64,000 bases of DNA from assembly GCF_025060755.1 (NCBI RefSeq), contig NZ_JANYUY010000001.1, forward strand, positions 186,001 through 250,000. The letters run 5' to 3'. The notes beneath the pieces are model-generated. The model was not told where the DNA came from. It saw only the letters and a list, made by a program, of their open reading frames with translations, and did not search any database. The stretch is from Paenibacillus doosanensis (GTDB taxonomy: Bacteria > Bacillota > Bacilli > Paenibacillales > NBRC-103111). Made by a program: the position numbers and the translations under genes. Below, piece by piece: positions 27,964 through 39,471 of this stretch; the first letter of the stretch is position 1; every line of letters begins with the position of its first letter.

Positions 27964-28482
27964 GGTCTTATAGATGCTCATCGTCATCCAGTTCATGAAG
28001 CTCGTCACTTTCAGCGATAAAATATCGTTGACCACTCTGTGCAGCGGCGGCGATCCCGTCTTGCGGTATTTGTCGCTGACACATTCCCAAATGTCCTTGC
28101 CGGTCACATGCTCGTATCCGATCATTCTGAATTCCTCGGCCTTGCTGGTGCAAATGCTCTCGATGACTTCGTTCAGCTCATCATCCGACAGCATTTCGAT
28201 TTCGGCTTCGGGTTCATGGCCGGGAGCTGCGTCAAGCGCCGTTTCAAATCGCGATTCGAATTCGGACGCTTCCTCCACCGCCAAAACCGCCGGGTCTTCC
28301 AGCGAGACGGCGGCCTCCTTTAGACTATCTCCTTCTTCGCCGGAGCCCGGCTCAGCCTCCGCTCCCGTCCCGGTCGGCTCCGCCGCTCCGGCCGCCTGCT
28401 CTTTCTCCGCACTTGCCTCCGACATCGAATCGGAAGCCTCTGCATCCCCGTCCCGCTGTGTATTCCGTTCCTCGTGATCCAT
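27949..28482 (-). CDS. comN: ComN-like post-transcriptional regulator with long acidic N-terminal extension
   Basis: 177 residues from the ATG at 28482, nine bases after GAGGAGG; the in-frame TTG abutting the site is unlikely. The C-terminal 80 residues (LSDDELNEVIESICTSKAEEF...FMNWM) match the Post_transc_reg family; Bacillus subtilis ComN is about 98 residues and affects comE mRNA and DivIVA-linked localisation. Here about 95 extra N-terminal residues, rich in Glu, Ala, Ser and Gly, precede the domain. Location between secDF and spoVB supports the assignment. The role of the extension is unknown. Confidence 0.8.
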   Translation of the reverse strand: MDHEERNTQRDGDAEASDSMSEASAEKEQAAGAAEPTGTGAEAEPGSGEEGDSLKEAAVSLEDPAVLAVEEASEFESRFETALDAAPGHEPEAEIEMLSDDELNEVIESICTSKAEEFRMIGYEHVTGKDIWECVSDKYRKTGSPPLHRVVNDILSLKVTSFMNWMTMSIYKTNPFQ

Positions 28483-28707
28483 CACTATCAACCTCCTCGC
28501 GGTTCAGCATCGTCGTTAATTAATTCGATGCGCAAGGTGTATTTCCTTCCTTACGGCAAGAGGAAATTCCCGGTGCCGGAACCTGCGATGAGCCCCCGTC
28601 GCCGCCGGCGGCCCTCCCTTCCGTCCAGGCGGTCAAAAAAAGGCATGCATGGGGACAGGTCCAGCATATTCTTTAATAAACTATAAGGGAGGAAGTAGGA
28701 ATCCAAC

Positions 28708-30276
28708 GTGACCAAACAATCGTTTATCAAAGGCACGCTCATTCTGCTTGCCGCCGGAATCATTAACCGCATTCTCGGATTCATCCCCCGGATCACACTG
28801 CCGCGCGTCATCGGCGCCGAAGGCGTCGGGTTGTATCAGATGGGATACCCGTTCCTGATCGTCATCTTGACCCTTATTACCGGGGGTATTCCGATTGCGA
28901 TCGCCAAGCTGGTTGCCGAGGCGGAGGCGGCAGGGGACGAGGGGCGGATTCGCCGCATTTTCCGGCTATCCATGCTTCTCTCCTTGGCGCTCAGCACTTT
29001 GTTTACAGCAGCCAGCCTGCTGTCGGCAAGGTGGATTTCCACCTATTTGTTAACGGATTCCAGAGTATACTACACTTTCATGATGATGACGCCGATCATA
29101 CTGATCGTCGGAATCGGCTCCGTCTATCGCGGTTATTTTCAAGGCAGACAGAACATGATTCCAACGGCGCTGTCGCAAGTCGCGGAGACGCTCGTGAGGA
29201 TCGTAACCGTTCTGGCCTTCGCTTACCTGATGCTTCCTTACGGTATCGAATATGCGGCGGCCGGAGCGATGGCAGGGGTGCTGGCGGGAGAAATATGCGC
29301 CCTGCTGGTCCTGTACGTTCTATACCGCCGCAGCCGCCGCGGGGGCTCGCGCTCCATGACAAGAGCCAAGCCGGATCTATTGTCCGCGATCAGCCGCCGC
29401 GCGGAGCTGAAGCATCTTTTGAAGCTGGCGTTCCCGATCACGGGCAGCAAGCTCGTAGGCTCCTGCTCTTATTTCTTCGAATCGATCGTTATTGTCCGCA
29501 GCCTTGCGCTGGCCGGCGTCGCGACCAAAACGGCAACCGCCCAATACGGCGCCCTGCAAGGAATGGTCATGCCGATCCTCATGCTGCCCAGCGCTTTGAC
29601 CTATTCGCTCTCCGTCTCACTCATTCCGTCTTTATCGGAAGCGGCGGCCCAAAACGATATGAAGACCATTCACTCCCGGCTCCATCAATCGCTGAAGCTC
29701 GCGCTGGTAACCGGCGGCCCGTTTGCGATGATCATGTTCGTGCTTGCCGAACCGCTATGCTATTACTTTTATGGACAAAGCCAAGTCGCATCCATGCTCA
29801 AAATGATGGCGCCGATCGCCTTGTTCATTTATTTCCAAGCTCCTTTGCAGGCTACGCTGCAGGCGCTGGAGCGGCCGGGCAGCGCGCTCGTCAACACATT
29901 GACCGGCTCCGTCGTCAAGCTGTCGCTCATTTATTGGCTGGCCAGCAAGCCGCAGTTCGGGATATTGGGAGCCGTTATGGCGATCAATGTCAATATTATG
30001 CTTGTAACGATTTTGCATTGGCGCAGTGTGTCCAAGCTGCTCCGGTTTCGTATGGATTGGAAAGACTTCTTGAAGGTCGGCCTCGCCATGACGGTATCGG
30101 GCCTCGCATGCCACGGTTTGATGTACTATCCTTGGGTCGAAAATGAAGCCGTTCGTTTTATCGCATCCAGCGGCATCGGCCTGTTACTGTACCTTATGTG
30201 CTCCGTCATGCTTAAGCTTATCGACCGCAACGATTTGCTTAGGCTCATCTGGATCGGCCGCAAATTCGTCAAATAG
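28708..30276 (+). CDS. spoVB: Stage V sporulation protein B, MATE/MurJ-like flippase
   Basis: 522 residues, about fourteen membrane helices. The opening SFIKGTLILLAAGIINRILGFIPRI and RVIGAEGVGLYQMGYP are characteristic of SpoVB/YtgP-type polysaccharide flippases. In Bacillus subtilis it is needed for spore cortex synthesis, presumably flipping lipid-linked peptidoglycan precursor in the mother cell. GTG start preceded by GGGAGGAAG and AGGAA. It is divergent from comN and convergent, with four bases between, with the DUF421 gene. Confidence 0.92.
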   Translation: MTKQSFIKGTLILLAAGIINRILGFIPRITLPRVIGAEGVGLYQMGYPFLIVILTLITGGIPIAIAKLVAEAEAAGDEGRIRRIFRLSMLLSLALSTLFTAASLLSARWISTYLLTDSRVYYTFMMMTPIILIVGIGSVYRGYFQGRQNMIPTALSQVAETLVRIVTVLAFAYLMLPYGIEYAAAGAMAGVLAGEICALLVLYVLYRRSRRGGSRSMTRAKPDLLSAISRRAELKHLLKLAFPITGSKLVGSCSYFFESIVIVRSLALAGVATKTATAQYGALQGMVMPILMLPSALTYSLSVSLIPSLSEAAAQNDMKTIHSRLHQSLKLALVTGGPFAMIMFVLAEPLCYYFYGQSQVASMLKMMAPIALFIYFQAPLQATLQALERPGSALVNTLTGSVVKLSLIYWLASKPQFGILGAVMAINVNIMLVTILHWRSVSKLLRFRMDWKDFLKVGLAMTVSGLACHGLMYYPWVENEAVRFIASSGIGLLLYLMCSVMLKLIDRNDLLRLIWIGRKFVK

Positions 30277-30280
30277 CCCG

Positions 30281-30964
30281 TTATCTTTTCTTGTCGATAA
30301 ACCATTTGCCGCGGTGATCCACCGTACAAAAAAACACGTCTTTAAAATCGTGGATGCCCTTCGCTTGAAGCTGGCTTTTCAGCCAAAAACGGGTTTTGCC
30401 GAGTTTCGTCAAACTATCGTCCTGAACTTTGCCGTCCATGATAAGCGGCAGAGGCAATCCTTCATAACGGATCGTCGCTTGTGCGGCTGCAGGCTTGCCT
30501 GCGGCCTCTTCTTTTTCGACGACAGTCAGCTTTCCCGACGGCTCCAATATGGCGAATTCCACATCGGCCACATCCACGATTTTATTTTGCCGCAGCTGCA
30601 GCAGCAAATCGTCCAGATTGTAACGATGCTTTTTCATCACTTCCCGGTTCAGCTTTCCGTTCTGAATAAGGAAGGCGGGCCTTCCTTCGACGAGGCGGCG
30701 CACTTTTTCGTTTTTCAGCGAAATATAAGCAATCCCCAACTGGACGATCACCAGCGTGACCATCGGAACGACTCCTTCGAGCAGCGGCTTATTCAAATCC
30801 TCCAGCACGAATACGGCGATTTCCGCAATCATGATGGATATGACCAGATCAAATAAAGACAGCTTCCCGATCTCCCGTTTGCCCATGATCCGCAAAGTAA
30901 GGAGCACGATGAAATAAACGAGAACGGTGCGCAAAAAAAGGGCCAAAATCTCCATGTTATCCAT
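30281..30964 (-). CDS. DUF421 family membrane protein (YetF-like)
   Basis: 227 residues. Three membrane helices (about 5-25, 35-55, 62-80) with the family segment LRIMGKREIGKLSLFDLVISI, then a cytoplasmic two-part soluble domain that contains GRPAFLIQNGKLN and a C-terminal LLLQLRQNKI repeat-like part. Family members are common in endospore formers (YetF of spore membranes). AGGAGG lies three bases before the first ATG and twelve before a second in-frame ATG four codons in, so either could be used. Function unsettled. Confidence 0.88.
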   Translation of the reverse strand: MDNMEILALFLRTVLVYFIVLLTLRIMGKREIGKLSLFDLVISIMIAEIAVFVLEDLNKPLLEGVVPMVTLVIVQLGIAYISLKNEKVRRLVEGRPAFLIQNGKLNREVMKKHRYNLDDLLLQLRQNKIVDVADVEFAILEPSGKLTVVEKEEAAGKPAAAQATIRYEGLPLPLIMDGKVQDDSLTKLGKTRFWLKSQLQAKGIHDFKDVFFCTVDHRGKWFIDKKR

Positions 30965-31077
30965 GATCCTCCTACGATAGTAGTAGCAAAGACAGGACTG
31001 TTACCCATGGGTATTTTGACCTTTACTCGGCGGTGTCATGCAATCCGCAAGCTTACGAATTGTTGGCAAATGCGAAC

Positions 31078-32400
31078 TTAGAAAAACACGGCCATGACAT
31101 ACACCGTCGATATAAGCAGCGACAGCAAAGTAAGCGGTATGCCGATTTTCATAAATTTGGCGAACGGGATGCCGCGGCCTTCTTTCATGGCGATTCCCGC
31201 GGCAATCAGATTGGCGTGCGACCCTATCAGCGTTGCTCCCCCTCCGAGACCGGCTCCCAGAGCGAGCGACCACCATACCGGATTGAGCTGCCAACCGAAA
31301 GCGAGCTCCATATGAGCCCCGATCTGCCGGATCAGCGGAATCATCGCCGCAACGAGCGGAGCTTGGTCCACCGCCGCGGACACGATCCCGGATACCCACA
31401 GAACAAGCAGCGACACGAACATTAAATTGCCGGACGTCAGCTCCATCGTCTTGACGGCTAATGTCTCCCAAACTCCCGTGTCGGCCAAGCCTCCGGCCAA
31501 AATGAATACTGCGATCAAAGCCCCCGCCGTCCCCCACTCGACGGAATGAACCGCCTCTTCCGCTTCCGTCCTGCTTCTTACGGTCAGGATAACTAGCAGA
31601 AGCGCTCCGATCAAGGCAATGGCGGCCACAGGCATTCGAAGCGGCTGATGCAGCAGGAACGCTATCAGCGTAAGAGCCCACACGATCCATACTTTAAGCA
31701 ATAAGGAACGGCTTGGCATATAAGCGGAAGCATCCAAAGACATGAGCTCGTCTCTGTTTACGGGCGTCTCCTTCCACTCCTTGGCGTAAACTCTCCACAG
31801 CACAAGCAGTTGAACCGCCAACAGAAGAACCGATAACGGAGCCAAATGGAGTAAAAATCCGTTGAACGTAAGTCCTGTCAGCCCGGAAGAACCGAGCAGC
31901 ATATTTCCCGCGGAACCTATTAAGGTGGCTGTTCCTCCGACGGTGCCCGTCAACATTTCAGCAACGAGAAAAGGAAGGGCGCTAATTCCCAGTGCGCTTG
32001 CGATGCGGATCGTCACAGGCACGAGCACGATCATGGTGACTACCGGATCTACCGCCGCCGAGCCCGCAGCGGCAATCACAGACAGAAGAACGAGCAGCTT
32101 CGGCGCGCTGCCCTGCGCTTTTTGCGCCGATTTCAGCGCTATGTACTGAAACAATCCGGTTCTTGCCGTGACGCCGGACAAGATCATCATTCCGATCAGC
32201 AGACCGATCGTTTGCCAGGCGATATGAGTCCGGTACGCGGACGACAAGGAAACGATGCCGAGCGCCAGCATCAGCACGGCGCCTCCCCACGCAGCGGCCG
32301 CCCGATGCACCGTTCCCGTCAACATAAGACCGTATGCGATAATAAAAATAATAACGGCTGCAATGATTTGCCACGCAGCGGCAGGTTGAATCGCATCCAT
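31078..32400 (-). CDS. ArsB/NhaD/SLC13-type anion or ion transporter
   Basis: 440 residues from the ATG at 32400 (GGAG six bases upstream); an ATG four codons earlier abuts the site. About eleven to twelve membrane helices. Two inverted-repeat halves carry the ion-transporter-superfamily motifs: VDPVVTMIVLVPV near 120 and SAAVDQAPLVAAMIPL near 345, followed by GGGATLIGSHANLIA near 385. The family includes arsenite, sodium/proton and citrate carriers, so the substrate cannot be assigned. Single gene. Confidence 0.82.
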   Translation of the reverse strand: MDAIQPAAAWQIIAAVIIFIIAYGLMLTGTVHRAAAAWGGAVLMLALGIVSLSSAYRTHIAWQTIGLLIGMMILSGVTARTGLFQYIALKSAQKAQGSAPKLLVLLSVIAAAGSAAVDPVVTMIVLVPVTIRIASALGISALPFLVAEMLTGTVGGTATLIGSAGNMLLGSSGLTGLTFNGFLLHLAPLSVLLLAVQLLVLWRVYAKEWKETPVNRDELMSLDASAYMPSRSLLLKVWIVWALTLIAFLLHQPLRMPVAAIALIGALLLVILTVRSRTEAEEAVHSVEWGTAGALIAVFILAGGLADTGVWETLAVKTMELTSGNLMFVSLLVLWVSGIVSAAVDQAPLVAAMIPLIRQIGAHMELAFGWQLNPVWWSLALGAGLGGGATLIGSHANLIAAGIAMKEGRGIPFAKFMKIGIPLTLLSLLISTVYVMAVFF

Positions 32401-32578
32401 AGATATCTCCATCCTTTCTATTCGTAGTCACGCTGCTCCGCTTTCCCGCATAGATAGGCGATCAGATGTATCCGCCATTATACTTGATCCGCCTTCAGGC
32501 GTCCAGAACAACATGTACTAATTTTATGTACGCGCCCATACAATGATGATAAATGCTCTTGAATGGGGGAGTCGAAAG

Positions 32579-32938
32579 ATGAAGCAATCGCCTCTTTTAT
32601 CCGGCTTGATGTATTCTATGATCTTCATGCTGCTAGGGACGCTGATGATCTCTTTGCTGATGCTGGCAACCAGTCTCCAGGAATCCTCCTTGTTCGGCTA
32701 TACGATGTCCATTCATGGCGTAGCCATGTTCATCGGAGGCATCGTATCCGGCAAACGAAGCGGAACCCGCGGCTGGTATCACGGAGGCATACTCGGCGTC
32801 GTCTATTGTATCATTGTATGTATAGTCGGATTTTTGGCCTATGATTCCGGGTTGACCGAGCAAACTCTCTATTTGCTAGGTTTAACCTTCGGCGCAGGCT
32901 CGCTCGGCGGCATTCTCGGCGTCAATATGAAAAAATAA
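32579..32938 (+). CDS. TIGR04086-family spore-associated membrane protein (YrzE-like)
   Basis: 119 residues from the ATG at 32579, seven bases after GGGGGAG. Four membrane helices with IHGVAMFIGGIVSGKRSGTRGWYHGGILG in the centre and a C-terminal GGILGVNMKK, the family signature. Bacillus subtilis yrzE lies in the same neighbourhood (between yajC and spoVB). A CATACAAT at 32537-32544 resembles the -10 of sporulation sigma factors, but I find no matching -35. Function unknown. Confidence 0.85.
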   Translation: MKQSPLLSGLMYSMIFMLLGTLMISLLMLATSLQESSLFGYTMSIHGVAMFIGGIVSGKRSGTRGWYHGGILGVVYCIIVCIVGFLAYDSGLTEQTLYLLGLTFGAGSLGGILGVNMKK

Positions 32939-32946
32939 CGGCAACG

Positions 32947-32985
32947 AAAAAATGCGAGTCTCCTTCTACGGGAGGCTCGCATTTT
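32947..32985. terminator. Bidirectional terminator
   Basis: AAAATGCGAG.CTCC and GGAG.CTCGCATTTT arms between the convergent YrzE-like and yajC genes. Confidence 0.85.
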
Positions 32986-33013
32986 CGTGTGTGAAGCTTG
33001 AGAAAGCCGGCAG

Positions 33014-33328
33014 CTACTTCTTGTCTTCGCCGGAAGATACCGCGTTCACAGCCGAACGTTCGAACGTCAGCTTGGTTACATCGTTGACGCGCAGGATGAC
33101 CGTATCGTCAGACAGCTCCAAAATCGTGCCGTGCAATCCGCCGATCGTCACTACTTTATCGCCCTTCTTCAAGTTGCCGAGCATCATGCTGCGGGTTTTT
33201 TGGCGTTTTTGCTGAGGACGAATCAATAAGAAATACAGCACTACGAACATCAATACCAACGGACCGTATGTATACAAATAACTTTCGATACCGGCCGTTT
33301 GAGCCGGCTCATTTGCCGCTAACCACAT
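33014..33328 (-). CDS. yajC: Preprotein translocase subunit YajC
   Basis: 104 residues. One membrane helix (about 20-40, LVLMFVVLYFLLIRPQQKR, the YajC signature) and a small cytoplasmic domain with LKKGDKVVTIGGLHGTI. Accessory subunit that associates with SecDF. AGGGGGG seven bases before the ATG. Last gene of the ruvB-(SpoIID-like)-queA-tgt-yajC stretch. Confidence 0.95.
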   Translation of the reverse strand: MWLAANEPAQTAGIESYLYTYGPLVLMFVVLYFLLIRPQQKRQKTRSMMLGNLKKGDKVVTIGGLHGTILELSDDTVILRVNDVTKLTFERSAVNAVSSGEDKK

Positions 33329-33359
33329 TTGCTTTCCCCCCTTTCCTTATACTATACGT

Positions 33360-34502
<1,143 letters not shown>

Positions 34503-34528
34503 TCACTTCTTTCTATATATCCTGCTGA

Positions 34529-35593
34529 TTAATAAATAAACATCGCGTCGCCGAAGCTGAAGAACCGGTACTCCCGTTCTACCGCTTCGCGATATGCCGC
34601 CATTACATGCTCTCTGCCCGCCAGCGCGCTGATCAGCATGAGCAGCGTCGACTTCGGCAAATGAAAATTCGTCAGCAGCGCATCGACCATCTGGAATTCA
34701 TAACCGGGGTAGATAAAAATATTCGTCCAGCCGCTGCAAGCCGCAAGGCGTCCCTTCTCCGTGCTAACCTTCGCTGCGGTCTCCAGCGTGCGGCACGACG
34801 TCGTGCCGATAGCGACAACTCGCCGTCCGTTAGCCTTTGCCGCATTAATAAGCTCAGCCGCTTCCGCGCTTACTTCGTAATATTCTTCGTGCATGCTGTG
34901 CGCTTCCACATCTTCCACCGAAACCGGACGGAACGTCCCGAGGCCGACGTGAAGCGTAATATAGGCTAATTGTATACCTTTTTGTTCCAGCCTATTCAAA
35001 TAATCGCGCGTAAAATGAAGTCCCGCCGTAGGAGCCGCTGCGGAACCTTCGTGCCGGGCATAAACGGTCTGATACCGCTCGCGCTCGGGAAGCTGCTCCT
35101 TAATATACGGTGGAAGCGGCATTTGTCCCAGACGGTCCAGCAGTTCATTGAATATGCCTTCGTACTTGAAGCTGAGAATCCGGCCGCCCATCTCCAGCTC
35201 TTCCTCGACCGTAGCCGTCAAAAGGGCCGTTCTCGGCCCGCCTGCGTCGTCGTCGGCCTCTCCGAATTCAATGACGGAGCCTATCTTCAGCCGTTTGCCG
35301 GGCTTCACCAGCGCCTCCCAGCGGTCTCCCTCCAACTGCTTGAGCAGCAGCACCTCCGCCTTGGCCCCGGTATCCGCCTTGATGCCAAAAAGCCGGGCTG
35401 GCAAAACCCGCGTATCGTTCAACACGAGTACATCCCCGGCTTCCAGATAATCGATCAGTTGTTCAAAAGTTTGATGCCGGATCGCTCCGGTCGTTTTGCT
35501 CAATGTGAGCAATCTGGATGAAGTGCGCTCTTGCAGCGGAGTCTGCGCAATTAGCGACTCCGGCAATTCATAATCGAACCATTCTACTTGCAT
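34529..35593 (-). CDS. queA: S-adenosylmethionine:tRNA ribosyltransferase-isomerase
   Basis: 354 residues from the ATG at 35593, nine bases after AAGGA; an ATG three codons earlier forms an ATGA overlap with the upstream gene but abuts the ribosome site. Moves the ribosyl group of SAM to preQ1 in tRNA, giving epoxyqueuosine. Typical pieces: [13 protein letters not shown] at the N terminus, [29 protein letters not shown] and [12 protein letters not shown]. Acts after tgt in the queuosine pathway. Confidence 0.97.
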   Translation of the reverse strand: MQVEWFDYELPESLIAQTPLQERTSSRLLTLSKTTGAIRHQTFEQLIDYLEAGDVLVLNDTRVLPARLFGIKADTGAKAEVLLLKQLEGDRWEALVKPGKRLKIGSVIEFGEADDDAGGPRTALLTATVEEELEMGGRILSFKYEGIFNELLDRLGQMPLPPYIKEQLPERERYQTVYARHEGSAAAPTAGLHFTRDYLNRLEQKGIQLAYITLHVGLGTFRPVSVEDVEAHSMHEEYYEVSAEAAELINAAKANGRRVVAIGTTSCRTLETAAKVSTEKGRLAACSGWTNIFIYPGYEFQMVDALLTNFHLPKSTLLMLISALAGREHVMAAYREAVEREYRFFSFGDAMFIY

Positions 35594-35598
35594 TGTCG

Positions 35599-37746
35599 TC
35601 ATTCCTTGGTTATCGAGACTCCTACGTAGTAGGTCTGCAATATTTTTTTATAGTCGTAACCGAGCTCGGCGTAGCCTTTGGCGCCCCATTGGGATAACCC
35701 TAAGCCGTGACCGTAACCGGTTCCTTTGAAAATATAGCGGGACTGCTTGTCTTTGAGCCGGGCTTTGTTGTCCCCGTTCATAATGAACAGCTGCGCCGCC
35801 GTTTGCTGCTGCGGCTTATCCGAGCCGGAGGCGACATAAATCCCGGGCGATGCAGGGGACTGACTGCGCACCGTATTGCCCGCTCCCAATATAGTATACC
35901 TTCCCGTATCTTCAATATCAAACCGGGTGCTGGGCAAATTGTTCAGCAAAGTGCGGTATGCGTCCGGGTATGCCGGCTTCATCACCTGACCGTTGGCGGC
36001 CATCTCGATGACGCGTCCCGATTCTCCCCGTTTGGATACTTCCAGCTGATCGAGACTGCCGGCAATCGGCTTCGGAAGCACCGAATTGACCTTATCCTTC
36101 AACTTGCTTGCGTCAAAAGGCCCGCGTATCCACGAATAAGCATTCGATTCGACGGCCTGATCGATCACGACGAAACGGTCGCCGATATCGACCTTGAAGC
36201 TGGCCGGGTTGGCCGCGTTATCGACGTAAGGGGCCGGACGTACGCTGACTCCCGTACCGTTCGATTCGTAATAAGGCAACCCTGCGGCATTTTTTTGCCC
36301 CGTATCGCGGGCATAGTCCGAGTGAATATAACCGGACTGACCGTTCGGAAGCACGATGAGGTACCATATCGCCTTTCCTTTTTCGGCACCATCGTCAGGG
36401 CTCGGAGCGCTCTTCAAATAATCGACCTTATTGCCCCAGACTTCGCTCGAATCGGCCGTCATTCCTCCCGCATTGGAATAAAACAAAGGCTCGATCAAGC
36501 CGCTCTTATCCGTCAATACTTCCCCGGTCGTAGCCTGCACCGCTTCGGCCGCCGCCGCAAATTCGGCGCCCGCTCCCTGATAAGCCTGGTCTTGAGTCGA
36601 ATCGGAAACATGGGCGATCGCATATTTCATCCCCTGCTTCAACGCATAGGTTCGGGCCGCAACGGCCTGCGCCTTCAGAGCTTCCTTGGGCCAATCCTTG
36701 CTCAGCTCCGAGCTGATGACCGAAACCAGGTATTGCTCGAACGGCAGCTCATTAATGACCGCAAGCTTCCCGTTATACGGGGAAATCTCCAAAGCTCCCC
36801 GGTACGCCCTTCCGAACCGTTCCTTCACGGTCACGGTCCCTTGGCCGCCGGCGGTGACCGCAAGCTTGGCGCCGGCTCCGCCGGCCATATAGTGCGGCAT
36901 CGGCGCCGACGGCTGCGACGTTACGTCCAGTTGGTTCCGCTTCAATATGTAGGCTGCCGAGGCATCAAGCGGCTGCAAAACGGCCGACGGCAGCGACGAG
37001 CTCAGCTGCTGCTTCACGGCGGCAAGCTCCTTCTCGTCGGCCGCCGCCCCGGCCAATACTGCGTAGGCAGGAGCCCCCGCCCCCGCAGCGATATAGGCGA
37101 CGCCGGCGTCGAAGCCCGCTGCGCCGACGGCTGCCGCCTGCGCGTCGGCTTCCGCTTCGCTCGCGTAAACGCCGGCATTCCAATGAAGCGGGCCTTTTAC
37201 GCTCGGCGCAAAGCCCTTCAGAGCGCCGCCTGCCGCCGCGCCCGCCGAAGCCTTGCTCAAAGCGGCCGCCGCCGCTTCCTTGGTGGCGTAAGGTCCGAGC
37301 GTCACCTGATATACCGTTTGGCCGAGCTTGGAAGCCGCCAAAACGACGGGACTTTCGTTAGAGGCGGTAAGCTTGTCTACCAGCGCCTTGGCGGACGCGG
37401 CGTCCGAGCCTTCCCACAGCAGCGCGCGGTAGCCGTCGAGAGAAACGGCAGCCGGCGTTTTGCCGTCGACGGCAAAGACCTGCTTATCGGCTCCCGCCGA
37501 GCCCCGATAAGCGATATTCAGCCCTTGATCCGAGGACAAGGTGACATAAGACGCAGTGACATTATATTTGCCCGTGTCCACAAACAGGGCGACTCTTATC
37601 GAATCCAGCTTAGGCAAAGCGGCAGCCGCATAAGCCGGCTGATTAAGCTTCGGGATTGTCGCCGAAGCTCCCCATCCCGCGCCTGCGATGCATATGCCGG
37701 CGATGATTTTATACATAGAACCAAGTGAAGGCCGAAGCTTCCTCAT
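35599..37746 (-). CDS. SpoIID/LytB-family exported protein with SPOR-like repeats and an inserted SH3-like domain
   Basis: 715 residues from the ATG at 37746, ten bases after AAGGGG. Signal peptide (about 12-40, ending AYAAA). Residues about 141-256 hold alanine-rich SPOR-like repeats, which bind glycan strands lacking stem peptides. The SpoIID domain begins near 310 with [11 protein letters not shown] (Glu347, equivalent to the SpoIID lytic transglycosylase Glu) and [12 protein letters not shown]. Near 460-545 an SH3-like segment ([23 protein letters not shown]) interrupts it before the closing [23 protein letters not shown] wall-remodelling role, in sporulation or germination, is inferred. 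Followed by queA. Confidence 0.85.
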   Translation of the reverse strand: MRKLRPSLGSMYKIIAGICIAGAGWGASATIPKLNQPAYAAAALPKLDSIRVALFVDTGKYNVTASYVTLSSDQGLNIAYRGSAGADKQVFAVDGKTPAAVSLDGYRALLWEGSDAASAKALVDKLTASNESPVVLAASKLGQTVYQVTLGPYATKEAAAAALSKASAGAAAGGALKGFAPSVKGPLHWNAGVYASEAEADAQAAAVGAAGFDAGVAYIAAGAGAPAYAVLAGAAADEKELAAVKQQLSSSLPSAVLQPLDASAAYILKRNQLDVTSQPSAPMPHYMAGGAGAKLAVTAGGQGTVTVKERFGRAYRGALEISPYNGKLAVINELPFEQYLVSVISSELSKDWPKEALKAQAVAARTYALKQGMKYAIAHVSDSTQDQAYQGAGAEFAAAAEAVQATTGEVLTDKSGLIEPLFYSNAGGMTADSSEVWGNKVDYLKSAPSPDDGAEKGKAIWYLIVLPNGQSGYIHSDYARDTGQKNAAGLPYYESNGTGVSVRPAPYVDNAANPASFKVDIGDRFVVIDQAVESNAYSWIRGPFDASKLKDKVNSVLPKPIAGSLDQLEVSKRGESGRVIEMAANGQVMKPAYPDAYRTLLNNLPSTRFDIEDTGRYTILGAGNTVRSQSPASPGIYVASGSDKPQQQTAAQLFIMNGDNKARLKDKQSRYIFKGTGYGHGLGLSQWGAKGYAELGYDYKKILQTYYVGVSITKE

Positions 37747-37811
37747 GTTCAGCGTTCCCCTTTCTAACGTTGGATGAGCGCACTCTTCCCTTCCACTTGC
37801 CATACAAGCGG

Positions 37812-38819
37812 TCAGTTATTGCCGTCAGGCACCGGCAGCCCCAGATGACGATAGGCCAAATGCGTTGCCATACGGCCTCGCGGCGTGCGCTGCAAAAAAC
37901 CGATTTGCAGCAAATACGGCTCGTACACATCTTCGATCGTCTGGCTTTCTTCTCCGATCGTCGCCGCAATCGTATCGAGTCCGACCGGCCCGCCCTGAAA
38001 GCTTAGTATGATGGCCCGCAGCATTTTGTGGTCGATCTCGTCGAGGCCCAGATGATCAATCTGGATGCCGAGCAGCGCTTTCTGCGCGATGTCGAGCGTA
38101 ATGATGCCGTCGCCCTTGACCTGGGCGTAATCGCGCACCCGCTTCAGCAGCCGGTTGGCGATGCGCGGCGTTCCGCGCGAACGCTTGCCGATCTCATCGG
38201 ACGCCTCGCCGACGATTTGCACCTGCAAAATATCGGCCGTTCTGCTGACGATATAAGCGAGCTCGTCTACGGTGTAATACTCGAGCCGGCTGACGACGCC
38301 GAAGCGGTCCCGCAGCGGCGCCGACAAGAGCCCTACCCGCGTCGTAGCCCCGACCAGCGTAAAGGCCGGGAGATCGAGCCTGACCGAACGCGCGCTCGGC
38401 CCTTTGCCGATAATAATATCGAGCGCAAAATCCTCCATAGCCGGGTACAGCACTTCCTCTACCGTGCGGTGCAAGCGGTGAATTTCGTCGATGAACAGCA
38501 CGTCGCCTTCCTGCAGGTTCGTCAAGATCGCCGCCAAATCGCCCGGGCGTTCGATCGCCGGTCCCGATGTCGTACGCACGTTCACTCCAAGCTCGTTGGC
38601 GATAATGTTCGACAGCGTCGTCTTGCCGAGCCCCGGCGGCCCGTACAGCAGCACATGGTCCAGCGCTTCCTTGCGCATCTTGGCCGCTTCTATATAAATT
38701 TTCAAATTTTCCTTCGCCTGCGTCTGCCCGATATATTCGGCCAAATAGCGGGGGCGCAGGCTCAGCTCCATTCCCTGATCTTCCATCATCAGGTTCGCGG
38801 ATATGATCCGTTCATCCAT
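37812..38819 (-). CDS. ruvB: Holliday junction ATP-dependent helicase RuvB
   Basis: 335 residues. AAA+ motor: Walker [13 protein letters not shown] (about 61-72), Walker [10 protein letters not shown] (about 112-120), sensor 1 GATTRVGLL, arginine finger region RDRFG. Drives branch migration of recombination junctions with RuvA. Follows ruvA after 13 bases. Confidence 0.98.
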   Translation of the reverse strand: MDERIISANLMMEDQGMELSLRPRYLAEYIGQTQAKENLKIYIEAAKMRKEALDHVLLYGPPGLGKTTLSNIIANELGVNVRTTSGPAIERPGDLAAILTNLQEGDVLFIDEIHRLHRTVEEVLYPAMEDFALDIIIGKGPSARSVRLDLPAFTLVGATTRVGLLSAPLRDRFGVVSRLEYYTVDELAYIVSRTADILQVQIVGEASDEIGKRSRGTPRIANRLLKRVRDYAQVKGDGIITLDIAQKALLGIQIDHLGLDEIDHKMLRAIILSFQGGPVGLDTIAATIGEESQTIEDVYEPYLLQIGFLQRTPRGRMATHLAYRHLGLPVPDGNN

Positions 38820-38832
38820 GGTGAACCTCCTT

Positions 38833-39471
38833 TTACTTAAGCGACTGCTGATACAGCGCCTGCAGCGCCAGCTTCATCACCGCGTCGACGGCTTCGCCGC
38901 CCTGCAGCTTGGACTTGATCGCCTGGCCGGCCCGGTCGGCCTCCGCCTCCGTGTAGCCGAGCGCAATCAGCGCCGCCTTCGCTTCGCTCCATGCTCCCGT
39001 GCCCTGCGGCTCGGCCGCCAGCCCCGCTCCTGCCGTAAAAGCGGCGAAAGGGTCCTTATCCGCGGATATCGCTCCCAGCTTATCCTTCAGGTCCAGAACC
39101 ATCCGCTGAGCCGTCTTGCGTCCGATGCCGGGCAGTTTCGTCAAGAAGCTCAAATTCTCCTGCTGAATGGCCGTGGCGATAACCTCGGGCCTTCCTCCGC
39201 CGGCAAGCACTCCGATCGCCACCTTAGGTCCGATGCCGCTGACCTCAAGCAGCAGCCTGAACAGCGATTGCTCCTCGCGGGATATAAAACCGAACAACAG
39301 ATGCGCATCTTCGCGCACATGATAATGAATGAACAGGGTCGTCTCCTCCCCTTCCTTCAACTGCGCCGCATACGGATTCGGGCAAAAGACGCGGTAGCCC
39401 ACGCCTCTGACGTCCACAACGACATATTCCGTTTCCCTATGTACAATAATGCCTCTCAAAAAATCGATCAT
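38833..39471 (-). CDS. ruvA: Holliday junction branch migration subunit RuvA
   Basis: 212 residues. N-terminal OB-fold ([25 protein letters not shown]), two helix-hairpin-helix motifs ([15 protein letters not shown] and [16 protein letters not shown]) and a C-terminal three-helix domain that contacts RuvB. Its ATG overlaps the ruvC stop by four bases. Confidence 0.97.
   Translation of the reverse strand: MIDFLRGIIVHRETEYVVVDVRGVGYRVFCPNPYAAQLKEGEETTLFIHYHVREDAHLLFGFISREEQSLFRLLLEVSGIGPKVAIGVLAGGGRPEVIATAIQQENLSFLTKLPGIGRKTAQRMVLDLKDKLGAISADKDPFAAFTAGAGLAAEPQGTGAWSEAKAALIALGYTEAEADRAGQAIKSKLQGGEAVDAVMKLALQALYQQSLK

Noticed and set aside
28474-28686. 70-codon frame between comN and spoVB
   Set aside because: Arg/Pro-rich, overlaps the comN start, no convincing ribosome site.
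32514-32544. SigG or SigF promoter before the YrzE-like gene
   Set aside because: The -10 (CATACAAT) is suggestive but the -35 matches only about half of the consensus.
35593-35602. queA start in the ATGA overlap with the SpoIID-like gene
   Set aside because: The ribosome site abuts that ATG; the ATG nine bases on has correct spacing. Not fully excluded.
35707-37728. 673-codon open frame opposite the SpoIID-like gene
   Set aside because: Same antisense effect; the real gene on the other strand has signal peptide and domain motifs.
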